DNA from: SAR86 cluster bacterium | Lineage (GTDB): Bacteria > Pseudomonadota > Gammaproteobacteria > Pseudomonadales > Pseudohongiellaceae | DNA: 35,220 bases | Reading direction: 5' to 3' | Assembly (NCBI GenBank): GCA_002746215.1 | Contig: NVWI01000001.1 | Location: 350,360-385,579, forward strand | Shown here: in pieces, positions 1-7,496 of the stretch | How the letters are laid out: each line of letters opens with the position of its first letter | Numbering within the stretch: position 1 is the stretch's first letter | Notes under the pieces: generated by a model | Seen by the model: only the letters and a program-made list of their open reading frames with translations | Told to the model about the DNA's origin: nothing | Database searches by the model: none | Position numbers and translations under genes: made by a program

Positions 1-1024
1 GCAAACGTTGTACCCCGATGTTGAAGGAGAGAGCATCATTTTGTGAGCTGGCATTTAACGTTGTCGTGGTATCACTCCATGACCAGCCATCTGGGAAGAC
101 CAGGGTATAATTTAGTAAATTCTGGTAATAGCGATTACGAGCTTCACTGCCAGCCATTTGGTTACTTTGACCAAGGGTTAGGCCATCCATTCTTTCTCTA
201 AAGACTTGCGGGTCAACACTGGATTCATTTTCTGCCGCCAGCTCGTTAGCACGCCCGACAACTTCTTGCAGACGAGTATCATTACGAGGATGGGTGGCAA
301 ATACCCCATGATAACTAACAGCTCCAGATGACGTTCGCTTAGTAAAATCTTCATGATTTTTTAGCACGCCAATAACATCGACCATGGCTAGTGGGTCATA
401 TCCAGCATTAGCAAGATATTCTGCTCCAAGGCCATCTGCCGCAAGCTCCATGTCGCGGCCATAACCACTTAATAAAGCGCCACCCAGCAGAGAAGAGGTT
501 TCGCCCAGAGAGCCTATACCCGTTGCGAATACCAGTACGCCAGCCAGTACATTATTGGTTTGACTGGCGGCTTGCTGGCGCACAGAGTGTCGATCAGTAA
601 CATGTCCAATCTCGTGGCCTAAAACAGCAGCAAGCTGGTCTTCAGTGTTTAAATAAAGCATCAAGCCGCGATTGATATAGATAAAGCCGCCTGGCAAAGC
701 AAAGGCATTAATGTCAGGGCTGTCTATGACTGTAAATTGATAGTCAATGTCGGGGCGGTGAGAAACAGCCACAAGCTTTTGACCAATCTCATTCACATAT
801 TCCTGCAACTGTTGGTCCTGATAAACCGGACTTTCCTGCAATATTTGCTGATGCATTTCAGTGCCGATTTCAATTTCCCGGCTTTCGCTTATGGTAACGA
901 AGTCGATTCCACCTGTAGGATTGACTGCGCACGATGCAAGTAGATAAAGGCTACAGGTGGAAAGTATGCAAGATCTTAAGGTGCAGTGCAGAGAGGGGGT
1001 AAAGTCTTTACGAAGGTTTTTCAT
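1..1024 (-). CDS. M48 family zinc metalloprotease lipoprotein (partial, C-terminus off the window)
   Basis: The minus-strand frame stays open from the left edge to an ATG at 1022-1024; a second in-frame ATG lies 12 bases upstream. The N-terminus is a lipoprotein signal: a basic start, a hydrophobic stretch and the lipobox LASC. The mature part carries HEIGH in the context LAAVLGHEIGHVTDRH, the zinc-binding helix of M48 peptidases. Downstream, ELAADGLGAEYL supplies the expected third ligand (ExxxD pattern). The region NAFALPGGFIYINRGL before the active site is also typical of M48 (BepA/LoiP/YfgC-like). Proteins of this family degrade or help assemble envelope proteins in the periplasm. The C-terminus, where BepA has TPR repeats, is outside the window, so the subfamily cannot be fixed. 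The gene follows the lipoprotein genes on the same strand and may belong to the same envelope cluster. Confidence 0.9.
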   Translation of the reverse strand, partial: MKNLRKDFTPSLHCTLRSCILSTCSLYLLASCAVNPTGGIDFVTISESREIEIGTEMHQQILQESPVYQDQQLQEYVNEIGQKLVAVSHRPDIDYQFTVIDSPDINAFALPGGFIYINRGLMLYLNTEDQLAAVLGHEIGHVTDRHSVRQQAASQTNNVLAGVLVFATGIGSLGETSSLLGGALLSGYGRDMELAADGLGAEYLANAGYDPLAMVDVIGVLKNHEDFTKRTSSGAVSYHGVFATHPRNDTRLQEVVGRANELAAENESSVDPQVFRERMDGLTLGQSNQMAGSEARNRYYQNLLNYTLVFPDGWSWSDTTTTLNASSQNDALSFNIGVQRL

Positions 1025-1087
1025 GGTCACAATCATACGGCGTTAAAGCTTAATCCTGGCTTAAAAGGGTTGAGAATAAGGTCTTGT

Positions 1088-1759
1088 TTAAACGCTGCCA
1101 TTTAAAAAGGACTTTAGTTGTTTGCCCATGCCGCTACAAACATTTGACTCAACTCGGGCAAGTAGAGGGATTGGCAAGATAAGGGCCGGCAGATAAGACT
1201 GGCCATTAGCATCAGCACTGATAGCGCCAGCGCTCGTTAAAGTGTCCATGTCCCAGATTTCTGCTTCGAAATTTGAATCATCAGTCCAGGTGCCAAAGCC
1301 AAAACAACCGCCTCCGCCAGGGCCAACTGCACAGGAAATAGAACCGCTTTCGCCAGAGCGTTGTGTCTGTCCGTCTAGCCAAACGATGTATTCAATGCCA
1401 AATTCTTCGAGTTTTTCAACAGCAATATCTTGTGCCATTAACTGTGCAAGATGGTCCGTTCGCATTGGCGCGGTTCTGGGTTCAAAGAAAGGAAACATTG
1501 CATCCAGGAATGTTGATTCGGGGATGACATTAATGCCGTCGCTACCAGAGGCGACGACATTACCTACGCACTCTACAAAATCCAATTCTGTTTCATAGGC
1601 ATTACTCTGACGTCGGCCTAGAATGACAATGCTCTCACCCTCATGAATTTCAGTGTCAGACTGACGAAATTGATCTATTTCTGTTGTCGTGCAAGCGCTT
1701 AAGATTATTAAAAAGCAAATGAGGCATGCTGCTTTTATTGATAGAGTATGGTGCTTCAT
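1088..1759 (-). CDS. Putative lipoprotein of unknown function
   Basis: I do not recognise a family. The protein begins MKHHTLSIKAACLICFLIIL and then has the lipobox LSAC, so it should be a lipoprotein with an acylated Cys near residue 23. An ATG 15 bases upstream would add MPETT, but a GGAG ribosome-binding site sits at proper distance before the MKHH start at 1757-1759, so that start is preferred. The mature domain has about 200 residues, with a glycine-rich patch (VGPGGGGCFGFG) and at least four further cysteines, which could form disulfides in the periplasm. A repeated 18-bp sequence separates it from the upstream lipoprotein gene. It lies between the M48 protease and the VWA operon on the same strand, so an envelope role is likely. 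Confidence 0.75.
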   Translation of the reverse strand: MKHHTLSIKAACLICFLIILSACTTTEIDQFRQSDTEIHEGESIVILGRRQSNAYETELDFVECVGNVVASGSDGINVIPESTFLDAMFPFFEPRTAPMRTDHLAQLMAQDIAVEKLEEFGIEYIVWLDGQTQRSGESGSISCAVGPGGGGCFGFGTWTDDSNFEAEIWDMDTLTSAGAISADANGQSYLPALILPIPLLARVESNVCSGMGKQLKSFLNGSV

Positions 1760-1776
1760 TGTTGTCTCCGGCAAAC

Positions 1777-1884
1777 AGAGCCTTCTGCTAATTTAGAGCC
1801 TTCTGCTAATTTAGAGCCTTCTGCTAATTTAGAGCCTTCTGCTAATTTAGAGCCTTCCGCTAATTTAGAGCCTTCCGCTAATTT
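1777..1884. repeat. Six tandem copies of an 18-bp unit
   Basis: Six head-to-tail copies of AGAGCCTTCTGCTAATTT fill the gap between two lipoprotein genes. The two copies nearest 1884 have C for T (CCGC instead of CTGC). On the minus strand each unit carries an AAGG/GGAAGG-like purine stretch and a TAA in the frame of the upstream gene. The block starts at that gene's stop codon. Confidence 0.95.
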
Positions 1885-2536
1885 ACAATACATTATTTAT
1901 TTGTAACCAGGCATTTACTTCCGGTATTGATGTAAAGCCTAATGAAAACGTGGCCGCCAAATCGCGAAATGCTTCAACAGCGGCTTCATTTACGCCAGCA
2001 TCGACAGAGCCAAAGTTTGATTGTGGTGATTTGCCATAAGCAGTCATCACCCAGTCAGCAATAGAATTTCCATCTGGCGCGGATAAGCGCATATTGTATT
2101 TAACCCAAATTTCATAGACATCAAGTCGTGTCTTTTGGGGTAAGCCAATTTGAAACTCTTCAATCGTGGGCTCAAATACCATATCTAGGTCAGGGTAATC
2201 GGCAGCCTCATCAGCGCTGTTTAAATAGATCACCTCTGAGAAAACAGCCGGTAAAATAGTATTGAAAAGCGCCACCTGAGAAGATCCGCTGTTAATGATG
2301 TATTGATCCTCACCAGAATACTCATCGAGCTCAGTAAAGCTGTAGGTGCTAAAAGTATCGTTATAAATGATACCAAGAGTAAGCGGCAACGGGCTGATCA
2401 AAGGCGAAGGGTATGAGCCCTCGATAGTAATAGTGCTAAGAGATGAGCAAGAGATTAGTGTGGAACACAAAATAAGGAGGGCAGAAATCCTGAACCTACC
2501 AAACAGTTGTTTAAGGTTGTGCGTGCTTCCAATCAT
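1883..2536 (-). CDS. Putative lipoprotein of unknown function
   Basis: The N-terminus has a basic start, a hydrophobic run (ISALLILCSTLI) and the lipobox LISC, giving an acylated Cys near residue 30. The mature part has about 185 residues and no family I can name. It contains the stretch VFEPTIEEFQIGLPQKTRLDVYEIWVKYNMRL, split here as FEPTIEEFQIGLP and EIWVKYNMRL, and later ADWVMTAYGKSP. That layout resembles periplasmic lipoproteins that assemble at the outer membrane, such as LptE-like or DUF-type lipoproteins with an alternating beta pattern. It follows the second VWA gene after about 110 bases and precedes another lipoprotein gene, so it may be a late part of the same transcription unit. 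Confidence 0.75.
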   Translation of the reverse strand: MIGSTHNLKQLFGRFRISALLILCSTLISCSSLSTITIEGSYPSPLISPLPLTLGIIYNDTFSTYSFTELDEYSGEDQYIINSGSSQVALFNTILPAVFSEVIYLNSADEAADYPDLDMVFEPTIEEFQIGLPQKTRLDVYEIWVKYNMRLSAPDGNSIADWVMTAYGKSPQSNFGSVDAGVNEAAVEAFRDLAATFSLGFTSIPEVNAWLQINNVL

Positions 2537-2647
2537 AATATTTACCTGCTAAGTCCTGTAGAGATCAGGCTCAGGCAGTTGTTACAGATTCTAGCTAGGC
2601 CCAATACTACTCTTGTTTATGAAGACATCAATAGCTCGATATTAACT

Positions 2648-3646
2648 TTAATAAAAATCGTTAAGGCCTACAAAAGTCCCACCATTGTGTTTTGCCAGTT
2701 CACGCATCAGTGCGGCAAAGCGCATTCCGCCAGCCTGGAACATCCTGGGTTGGGAAAATTGTACTGGAAATCCTATGCCGTGGATTCTCACCAGCCTGTT
2801 GCCGTCCGCGTCAGCCACATTAATCCGATCTACGGTGTCGATCACTTGAGAAATAGAGTTACCGGAAAAGTCATCACCAAGGACGTAGATGCTGATTTTT
2901 TTCCCGGGCTCGTAAAAAGTTCTTATCGCAGTGGTAATCCCTTCTACTGGACTACTGTTGCTAAAGGGGTTCCAGGTACGCAAGCGTTGCAATATAGCTG
3001 CTCGTCGAGCAGGTGTGTCTGGAATCCAGTCTCCCCGAAACTGACTGAACATATATTCCCCCATATCATTCATCACCTGAATGCCTTTAACTTCTGGATA
3101 GATATCCAGAGTATCGACAAACACTTCCAACATGCGGGACCAGCTGTAATTGTACATACTGCCTGAGGTATCAATAACAAAAATGACATATTCGCTATCG
3201 ACAGGAATGCCTCCAACAGAGTCAGTTATCCTGAGCTCGGCCTGATTAGCCTGTAGTCTTAGCATTTCTTCAGTGAGGTTTTGTTGGGCCAACGCTAGCT
3301 GGCCTTCGAGGATAGCGTTAACGGAAGATTGCTCGCTGGTATTACTTAATTGATCGTCAAGTGAGCTTAATTCGCGGCGCAAGCGAGCAATGCGCTCATC
3401 ATATTCAGAGATTTGCTCATGTTTGGCGTTCAACTCTCGGTTAAAAATATTCGTTTCGCCCCGAATTTCGAATAATTGACGTTGCATCTCCAGAACTGAG
3501 CCTTCATTACTGGTTTCTGATGTTTCCAGCGGCACCGGTGTGGACACCCGCGTGATCATTAACAACAGGATCATTGCGCCAAATCCGCAGGACATTACAT
3601 CCAGAAAGGCGATATTAAATGAGTCATTTTCTCTGCGTTTTCCCAT
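2648..3646 (-). CDS. Membrane-anchored VWA domain protein with ExbD/MotB-like N-terminus
   Basis: The order of parts is: a basic cytoplasmic tail (residues 1-12); FLDVMSCGFGA running into one transmembrane helix (about 14-33); a periplasmic coiled coil (about 52-140); and a C-terminal VWA domain (about 150-332). The MIDAS start DTSGS is at about 159-163, and a later GDDFSG at about 257-262 may supply the second acidic residue; the middle threonine motif is less clear. One Asp (residue 16) sits at the start of the membrane helix, as in MotB, ExbD and TolR. The gene starts two bases after the stop of a paralogous VWA gene, so both are surely co-transcribed. VWA domains bind protein partners through a metal ion; the ligand here is unknown. 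Confidence 0.85.
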   Translation of the reverse strand: MGKRRENDSFNIAFLDVMSCGFGAMILLLMITRVSTPVPLETSETSNEGSVLEMQRQLFEIRGETNIFNRELNAKHEQISEYDERIARLRRELSSLDDQLSNTSEQSSVNAILEGQLALAQQNLTEEMLRLQANQAELRITDSVGGIPVDSEYVIFVIDTSGSMYNYSWSRMLEVFVDTLDIYPEVKGIQVMNDMGEYMFSQFRGDWIPDTPARRAAILQRLRTWNPFSNSSPVEGITTAIRTFYEPGKKISIYVLGDDFSGNSISQVIDTVDRINVADADGNRLVRIHGIGFPVQFSQPRMFQAGGMRFAALMRELAKHNGGTFVGLNDFY

Positions 3647-3648
3647 AG

Positions 3649-4749
3649 TTAAGGCCAGTCTTTTGAAGGGCTCATAAAGGCCCCCCCCGTCGCTATAGCC
3701 AGCCGCCAGTAATAAGCGGCTGCCTGTGGGTCTCCTTCCAGTGGCGCCAGAATAACATTAACCGGAATCCCGCCAGGCAAATACTCTAATGCTTGTTCAA
3801 ATAATCTTTCACGATCACGTCCTGAGATTGTAGCAGTGCGCGGCTCACGGTTATCACGGGTGGGTAAACCGTCAGTGATCAGGAAAATATTATCGGGCAA
3901 AGGAGAAAGGCCCTGTATGGATTGGAACAGCCCAGCAAGGTTGGTGCCTCCGCTGGGTATTAGTTGATCCAGATGTTCAACAGCCTGATCTAATTGCGCA
4001 TCATCAGCCACTTCTAACCAGCGTCCTTGTGAGCCAGGGATCAGGCTGTTCACACTCTCGCTGAACGTATAAATCTGGTACTGACTTGGAATGGGCATTT
4101 GTGTGGTTAACCAATCGACGGTTTCTTGAACGTTGCGCCATTTTTCTGAATTGAGTTTAGCTTCGTCGGACATATTGCGGCGGCGAATTATATTAATAAT
4201 AGTATCGTCCAACATACTGCTTGAAATATCGACTAAGACTAATATGCGGTTGCCGCCCAAAATCATGCCAGTTAGATATTGGCGATTACCATCACCGATA
4301 AAACGTCGGACATTATTGCCAGTGAACTGATCTTCTGCTTCGCGCAGGTTTTCCAGCTCCGCTTCTAGCTCGGCAATTTGCTGTTGCAGGCGCATAATTT
4401 CATCTTGACCAGAAGTATTGTTGTTTTCTAAATTGCGTAGCCGGTCCATGAAGTTATCAATTTCTTCCTCGATGGAGCGCGCCAAACCTTGTGCTTCTAC
4501 TATTTGCAGATCAACATCTGAAATGGTATTGCGAATTCTTACGAGGCCTTCTTCACCTTCCAGAATTTGTTCATCAAGTAAGTTTATTTCGGCAGCTAAA
4601 TTTGAGTCAGTTACATTAGTATTATTCTGTGTAGAGTGGTCTAAAATTAAAAAGATCAACACCACCGCACCAAATCCGCAAGACATGACATCCAAAAAAG
4701 CCAGACTCATCGGATTAAAATTACGTTTAGCGTTTTTATTTTTTGCCAT
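3649..4749 (-). CDS. Membrane-anchored VWA domain protein with ExbD/MotB-like N-terminus
   Basis: This paralogue-like partner of the next gene has the same plan: a Lys/Arg/Asn-rich tail, then LAFLDVMSCGFGAVVLIFLI as the single membrane helix with an Asp near residue 20, a long coiled coil (about 50-142, including EIMRLQQQIAELEAELENL), then a VWA domain. The MIDAS looks complete: DISSS at about 174-178, GGTN at about 268-271 and TDG at about 293-295. The ATG at 4747-4749 overlaps the stop of the ASKHA-like gene as TGATG, with AGGTG just upstream; a GTG one codon earlier is possible. The coupling suggests fixed stoichiometry with its neighbours. I infer that the Asp helix pairs with the MotA/TolQ-like subunit encoded upstream. 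Confidence 0.87.
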   Translation of the reverse strand: MAKNKNAKRNFNPMSLAFLDVMSCGFGAVVLIFLILDHSTQNNTNVTDSNLAAEINLLDEQILEGEEGLVRIRNTISDVDLQIVEAQGLARSIEEEIDNFMDRLRNLENNNTSGQDEIMRLQQQIAELEAELENLREAEDQFTGNNVRRFIGDGNRQYLTGMILGGNRILVLVDISSSMLDDTIINIIRRRNMSDEAKLNSEKWRNVQETVDWLTTQMPIPSQYQIYTFSESVNSLIPGSQGRWLEVADDAQLDQAVEHLDQLIPSGGTNLAGLFQSIQGLSPLPDNIFLITDGLPTRDNREPRTATISGRDRERLFEQALEYLPGGIPVNVILAPLEGDPQAAAYYWRLAIATGGAFMSPSKDWP

Positions 4750-6011
4750 CACTGCACCTGAATAAATTCTAGTGTGAAGTGTTCATTAACAGTTAAACAA
4801 TCACCAAGTTTCAATAAGGTAGGCTCGGTTAATGTTAAGCCATTCAATTGCAAATGAAGCTCGGAGCTGGCATGTAAAAAATAGCCTTGATCTTGCAGGG
4901 TAATGGTTATTGGTGTGCTTAATTTCAAGTCAGGCAAGTTTATATTTGGCAGGGCATAAGCCTTATATTGAAACACAAAATGTGACGGCTGCGGTGTTGC
5001 GGGCGTTTGAGTTGGCGCTGGACTTGCTTGTGTGACAGGCAACCTTGAAACCAGTTTTAAGGCTTTACCACTGCCCTTAATTAAATCTAGATGCTGGAAG
5101 CCATTTTCTGTAATTGCGTTATCAGAAACAGCAAGGATGTTTGGCATAGTTTGCTGTAGCCCGGGTAAAGAGGCTATACGTTCGAGGGCATAAATTGGCG
5201 TAAGCTTCGATGTAATACCGTCGATTTCCTGGCTTACCCGGTTAAAAATGGACTGCGCGCGTTGCTCAAATTTTTTCAGCGTCAGGTTGGCTTGATGAAT
5301 GGCGCCTTTATTATTTATTTCCAGAAGTATTTCTTTATTTACCGTAACAGCTTTTAACCATTTTTCCATTTCATTATAAATATATTGCTCGGTGTCAGCA
5401 TTATGTAAGGGGTCAAAGCGGCTCTGTTTGATAAAGGCGTCTGTAATAGTATTGGTCCAGGCATCATGCAATGACAGCAAACCTGTCCCAGGAACAGGCA
5501 AAACTTTTTCGCGAATAATTTCGCCTTGCTCCTTAGTGACAAGTGTTAATACTGTCTGGTGCAATTGCACATCCATAAATAAAGCATGCTGGTGTTCTTG
5601 TAGCTTAGCCATGGCAAGCAAGGCAAGGTCAACCAAACCGGCGGCATTAATAGAGCAGTGTTTAACCAGGCCCAACAGCGTCGCCAGTTGAGTTGCCGTG
5701 TAATGACTCGGCACAGCAAAAATTGTTTCACCATCAAGCTCGAACTGCTTAGTAATGCTTTCCAGGTGGCCGAAAGCAAGATCGGCCTGATGCCGGAAAA
5801 GTTTGTTCTTGTTAACCAGGGGGTCGAGACCGAGCTGAAACCAGAATTGATTAAAGCTTTGTTGCGGATGCAGCCTGGTAAGTCCTATAGCATCTGCGCC
5901 AAACACCGGAGGCTTTTCAAAAATATTGGCAAAACCGGGGCTCTCTCCCAGCAGTCCTTGAGGAGAGCTGATACGAATATTATGATCATGCAGCTCGATG
6001 AGTGTTGTCAT
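4749..6011 (-). CDS. Actin/Hsp70-fold (ASKHA)-like protein, probably with divergent nucleotide-binding motifs
   Basis: The 420-residue protein has no signal peptide and should be cytoplasmic. The first two thirds read like an ASKHA ATPase: an N-terminal beta hairpin (TLIELHDHNIRI), FAVPSHYTATQLATLLGL followed by INAAGLVDLALLAM (the helix-rich part after phosphate 1 in these folds), then ALFMDVQLHQTVLTLV in the place of the phosphate-2 loop. The glycines that normally make the phosphate loops are not obvious, so ATP hydrolysis is uncertain. A Pro/Thr/Gln-rich linker (about 326-342) leads to a beta-rich C-terminus with LHLQLNGLTLTEPTLLKLGD, which looks like an FHA-type or similar recognition domain. 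It lies between the TolQ-like gene (5-base gap) and the first VWA gene (overlap). The fold assignment is by pattern only. Confidence 0.7.
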   Translation of the reverse strand: MTTLIELHDHNIRISSPQGLLGESPGFANIFEKPPVFGADAIGLTRLHPQQSFNQFWFQLGLDPLVNKNKLFRHQADLAFGHLESITKQFELDGETIFAVPSHYTATQLATLLGLVKHCSINAAGLVDLALLAMAKLQEHQHALFMDVQLHQTVLTLVTKEQGEIIREKVLPVPGTGLLSLHDAWTNTITDAFIKQSRFDPLHNADTEQYIYNEMEKWLKAVTVNKEILLEINNKGAIHQANLTLKKFEQRAQSIFNRVSQEIDGITSKLTPIYALERIASLPGLQQTMPNILAVSDNAITENGFQHLDLIKGSGKALKLVSRLPVTQASPAPTQTPATPQPSHFVFQYKAYALPNINLPDLKLSTPITITLQDQGYFLHASSELHLQLNGLTLTEPTLLKLGDCLTVNEHFTLEFIQVQ

Positions 6012-6016
6012 GAATT

Positions 6017-6832
6017 TTAGTCGTTCTCATGATTCGGCACTTGTAAATGCCGAATCAGGTAGGTGTCACAATAGTCTTGAGTATCCAGCACCAGGCGGTC
6101 TTGCAAAAGTTGCAGCTGATATAAAACGAACATGATTATGATGCTGACGACCAGCGCGATAAATGTGGAGTTAAAAGCAACACCCAGGCTAGTGGTAACA
6201 CCAAGAATATCGCCCGTGACAGCACTTTGTGCCTGCCCCAGTGCTTCACCGATTCCGCGTACTGTGCCTAAGAAGCCAATGGATGGGATGGCCCAGGCAA
6301 TGTAGCGCACTATACTTAATTCGCTATCAAGGCGGTCAGCCTCAGTATCGCAAACATTTTTTACAACACTGGAAACATCCTGAATACTTCGAGTGGTGCT
6401 AAACCTGTGTAGCGCTGATAACAAAGCTCTAGGCAGTAGGTATTCACGTTCTTCCGGGGGCAGAGCCTGGACTGGGCGAGCATAATTTCTCGCATCTTCT
6501 GGGAGAATGCTAATGCCCTCAGAAAGATCAAGCAATGAACGTTCAAGCAGGTTACTTTCTTTGCGGTTGCGCCAGACTTTTAAACTGATTATCGCAAGCG
6601 CCCAAAGCATCAAAATAATACAAGTTTCTTGTTCGTAGTCGCGCATCACGACATACAACGAACGTTCTTGTATATAGTCAGGGTCGGCTTCTTGCAGAAT
6701 GATCTGCTGTGCCATTATGGCGTCAGCATTAGGGCGAATCACAGCAACATAGGCTGCGTGTACAATGATTACTGAAATAATCAGAGCAAAGACCTGAAAA
6801 ACTAAATCAGAGACGAGGCCTTTTTGTTTCAT
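6017..6832 (-). CDS. MotA/TolQ/ExbB family proton-channel-like membrane protein
   Basis: The 271 residues carry four likely membrane helices, at about 10-30, 70-88, 175-197 and 208-232. The third contains AWAIPSIGFLGTVRGIGEAL, the signature region of the MotA/TolQ/ExbB family, and the fourth starts GVAFNSTFIALVVS, which also fits. The loop between helices 2 and 3 is large and cytoplasmic, as in ExbB/TolQ. In characterised members, a pentamer of this subunit surrounds a dimer of ExbD/TolR/MotB-type subunits and converts proton flow into mechanical work. No tolR, exbD or motB gene is next to it. The two downstream VWA proteins with an Asp-bearing helix are the obvious partners. A 9-bp hairpin lies in the last codons (6031-6056). 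Confidence 0.88.
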   Translation of the reverse strand: MKQKGLVSDLVFQVFALIISVIIVHAAYVAVIRPNADAIMAQQIILQEADPDYIQERSLYVVMRDYEQETCIILMLWALAIISLKVWRNRKESNLLERSLLDLSEGISILPEDARNYARPVQALPPEEREYLLPRALLSALHRFSTTRSIQDVSSVVKNVCDTEADRLDSELSIVRYIAWAIPSIGFLGTVRGIGEALGQAQSAVTGDILGVTTSLGVAFNSTFIALVVSIIIMFVLYQLQLLQDRLVLDTQDYCDTYLIRHLQVPNHEND

Positions 6833-6878
6833 AATAAATCCTTAATGTCTGTCTAAAACGTATTGCTAAAAAATAGAC

Positions 6879-7133
6879 CTAAATATCCACAGGGAATGAT
6901 ACGGAAAGATCTTCAGATATTTGAGCACTAGGCACGAAATCATCATCACCTTCTGGGCGCTCTGCACCTGACTCTTCTGCATCAACTTCTGCAGTCGGAT
7001 TAAGCACAAATTCTTCTGCGTTTGATACAGAAGAATTTTCTGTTGCCTCAGAAGCTTCTTCCGCCGCATGCACAGAGCTAACACTCAAGGCTGTGAGTAC
7101 ACAGGCTAAAAAATAGTTTACTGGCTTAGTCAT
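6879..7133 (-). CDS. Small secreted acidic protein, function unknown
   Basis: The 84-residue protein starts with a clear Sec signal peptide (MTKPVNYFLACVLTALSVS, then VHA before AEEASE). The mature 60 residues are rich in Glu, Asp, Ala and Ser with no predicted fold, ending ISEDLSVSFPVDI. I do not recognise it. It is the first gene of the operon with the TolQ-like, ASKHA-like and VWA genes, 46 bases before the TolQ-like gene, and has a promoter-like sequence upstream. Its position argues that it is a real gene and a periplasmic accessory of that machine. Confidence 0.65.
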   Translation of the reverse strand: MTKPVNYFLACVLTALSVSSVHAAEEASEATENSSVSNAEEFVLNPTAEVDAEESGAERPEGDDDFVPSAQISEDLSVSFPVDI

Positions 7134-7496
7134 AATGAGTTCTAACCCTGTTTCTTGTTACAGGTGAATAGTCGCCATAGCAATGCGATTAAAGAATTTA
7201 TAATATCGTATTTATTAGTAAACTGCCTCATTTTCAAGGCCTTAGCATAAGGGTATTAAGCCAGAGTTCATGCAGTTCTCTATTCCCGCAAGTGATGAAA
7301 GGGCAAAAGATAAGCGGTATGTTTCGGAATTCTCAAACTATAGATCGAGCTTGTGGGGATAGTCTTTTTTTAGGAGGAGGAGAATTAACAATTCTTTTGC
7401 CTGAGAAAGAAACACCTGCGCCAATTTCTTGTACACAGGCGCTTGAACGGGTGTTTGAAAGAAATATCCCCAGGGTTTCGGTGTAAACCTAAATTC
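7134..7496. other. Intergenic region without a convincing gene
   Basis: Apart from the operon promoter at 7209-7237, I see no supported gene. A plus-strand reading frame of 64 codons (7292-7486) is open, but it has no recognisable motif and no family, and it could be chance. The GGAGGAG at 7373-7379 resembles a ribosome-binding site, with no good start codon just after it. Confidence 0.5.
7209..7237 (-). promoter_or_regulatory. Predicted sigma-70 promoter of the TolQ-like/VWA operon
   Basis: Read on the minus strand, TTGAAA (7232-7237) is followed after 17 bases by TAAATA (7209-7214), about 75 bases before the first ATG of the operon. This is a motif match only. Confidence 0.4.

Noticed and set aside
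1760-1774. Upstream ATG (MPETT) as start of the lipoprotein
   Set aside because: The GGAG that would serve as ribosome-binding site for the next ATG lies inside this extension, and the signal peptide begins at MKHH.
2648-6832. Zorya-type anti-phage system (ZorA/ZorB)
   Set aside because: A MotA-like and MotB-like pair is shared logic, but there is no ZorC/ZorD/ZorE, no peptidoglycan-binding OmpA-like domain, and VWA domains are present instead.
7292-7486. 64-codon plus-strand frame as a gene
   Set aside because: No family, no ribosome-binding site close to the start, and odd composition; kept only as a note in the intergenic entry.
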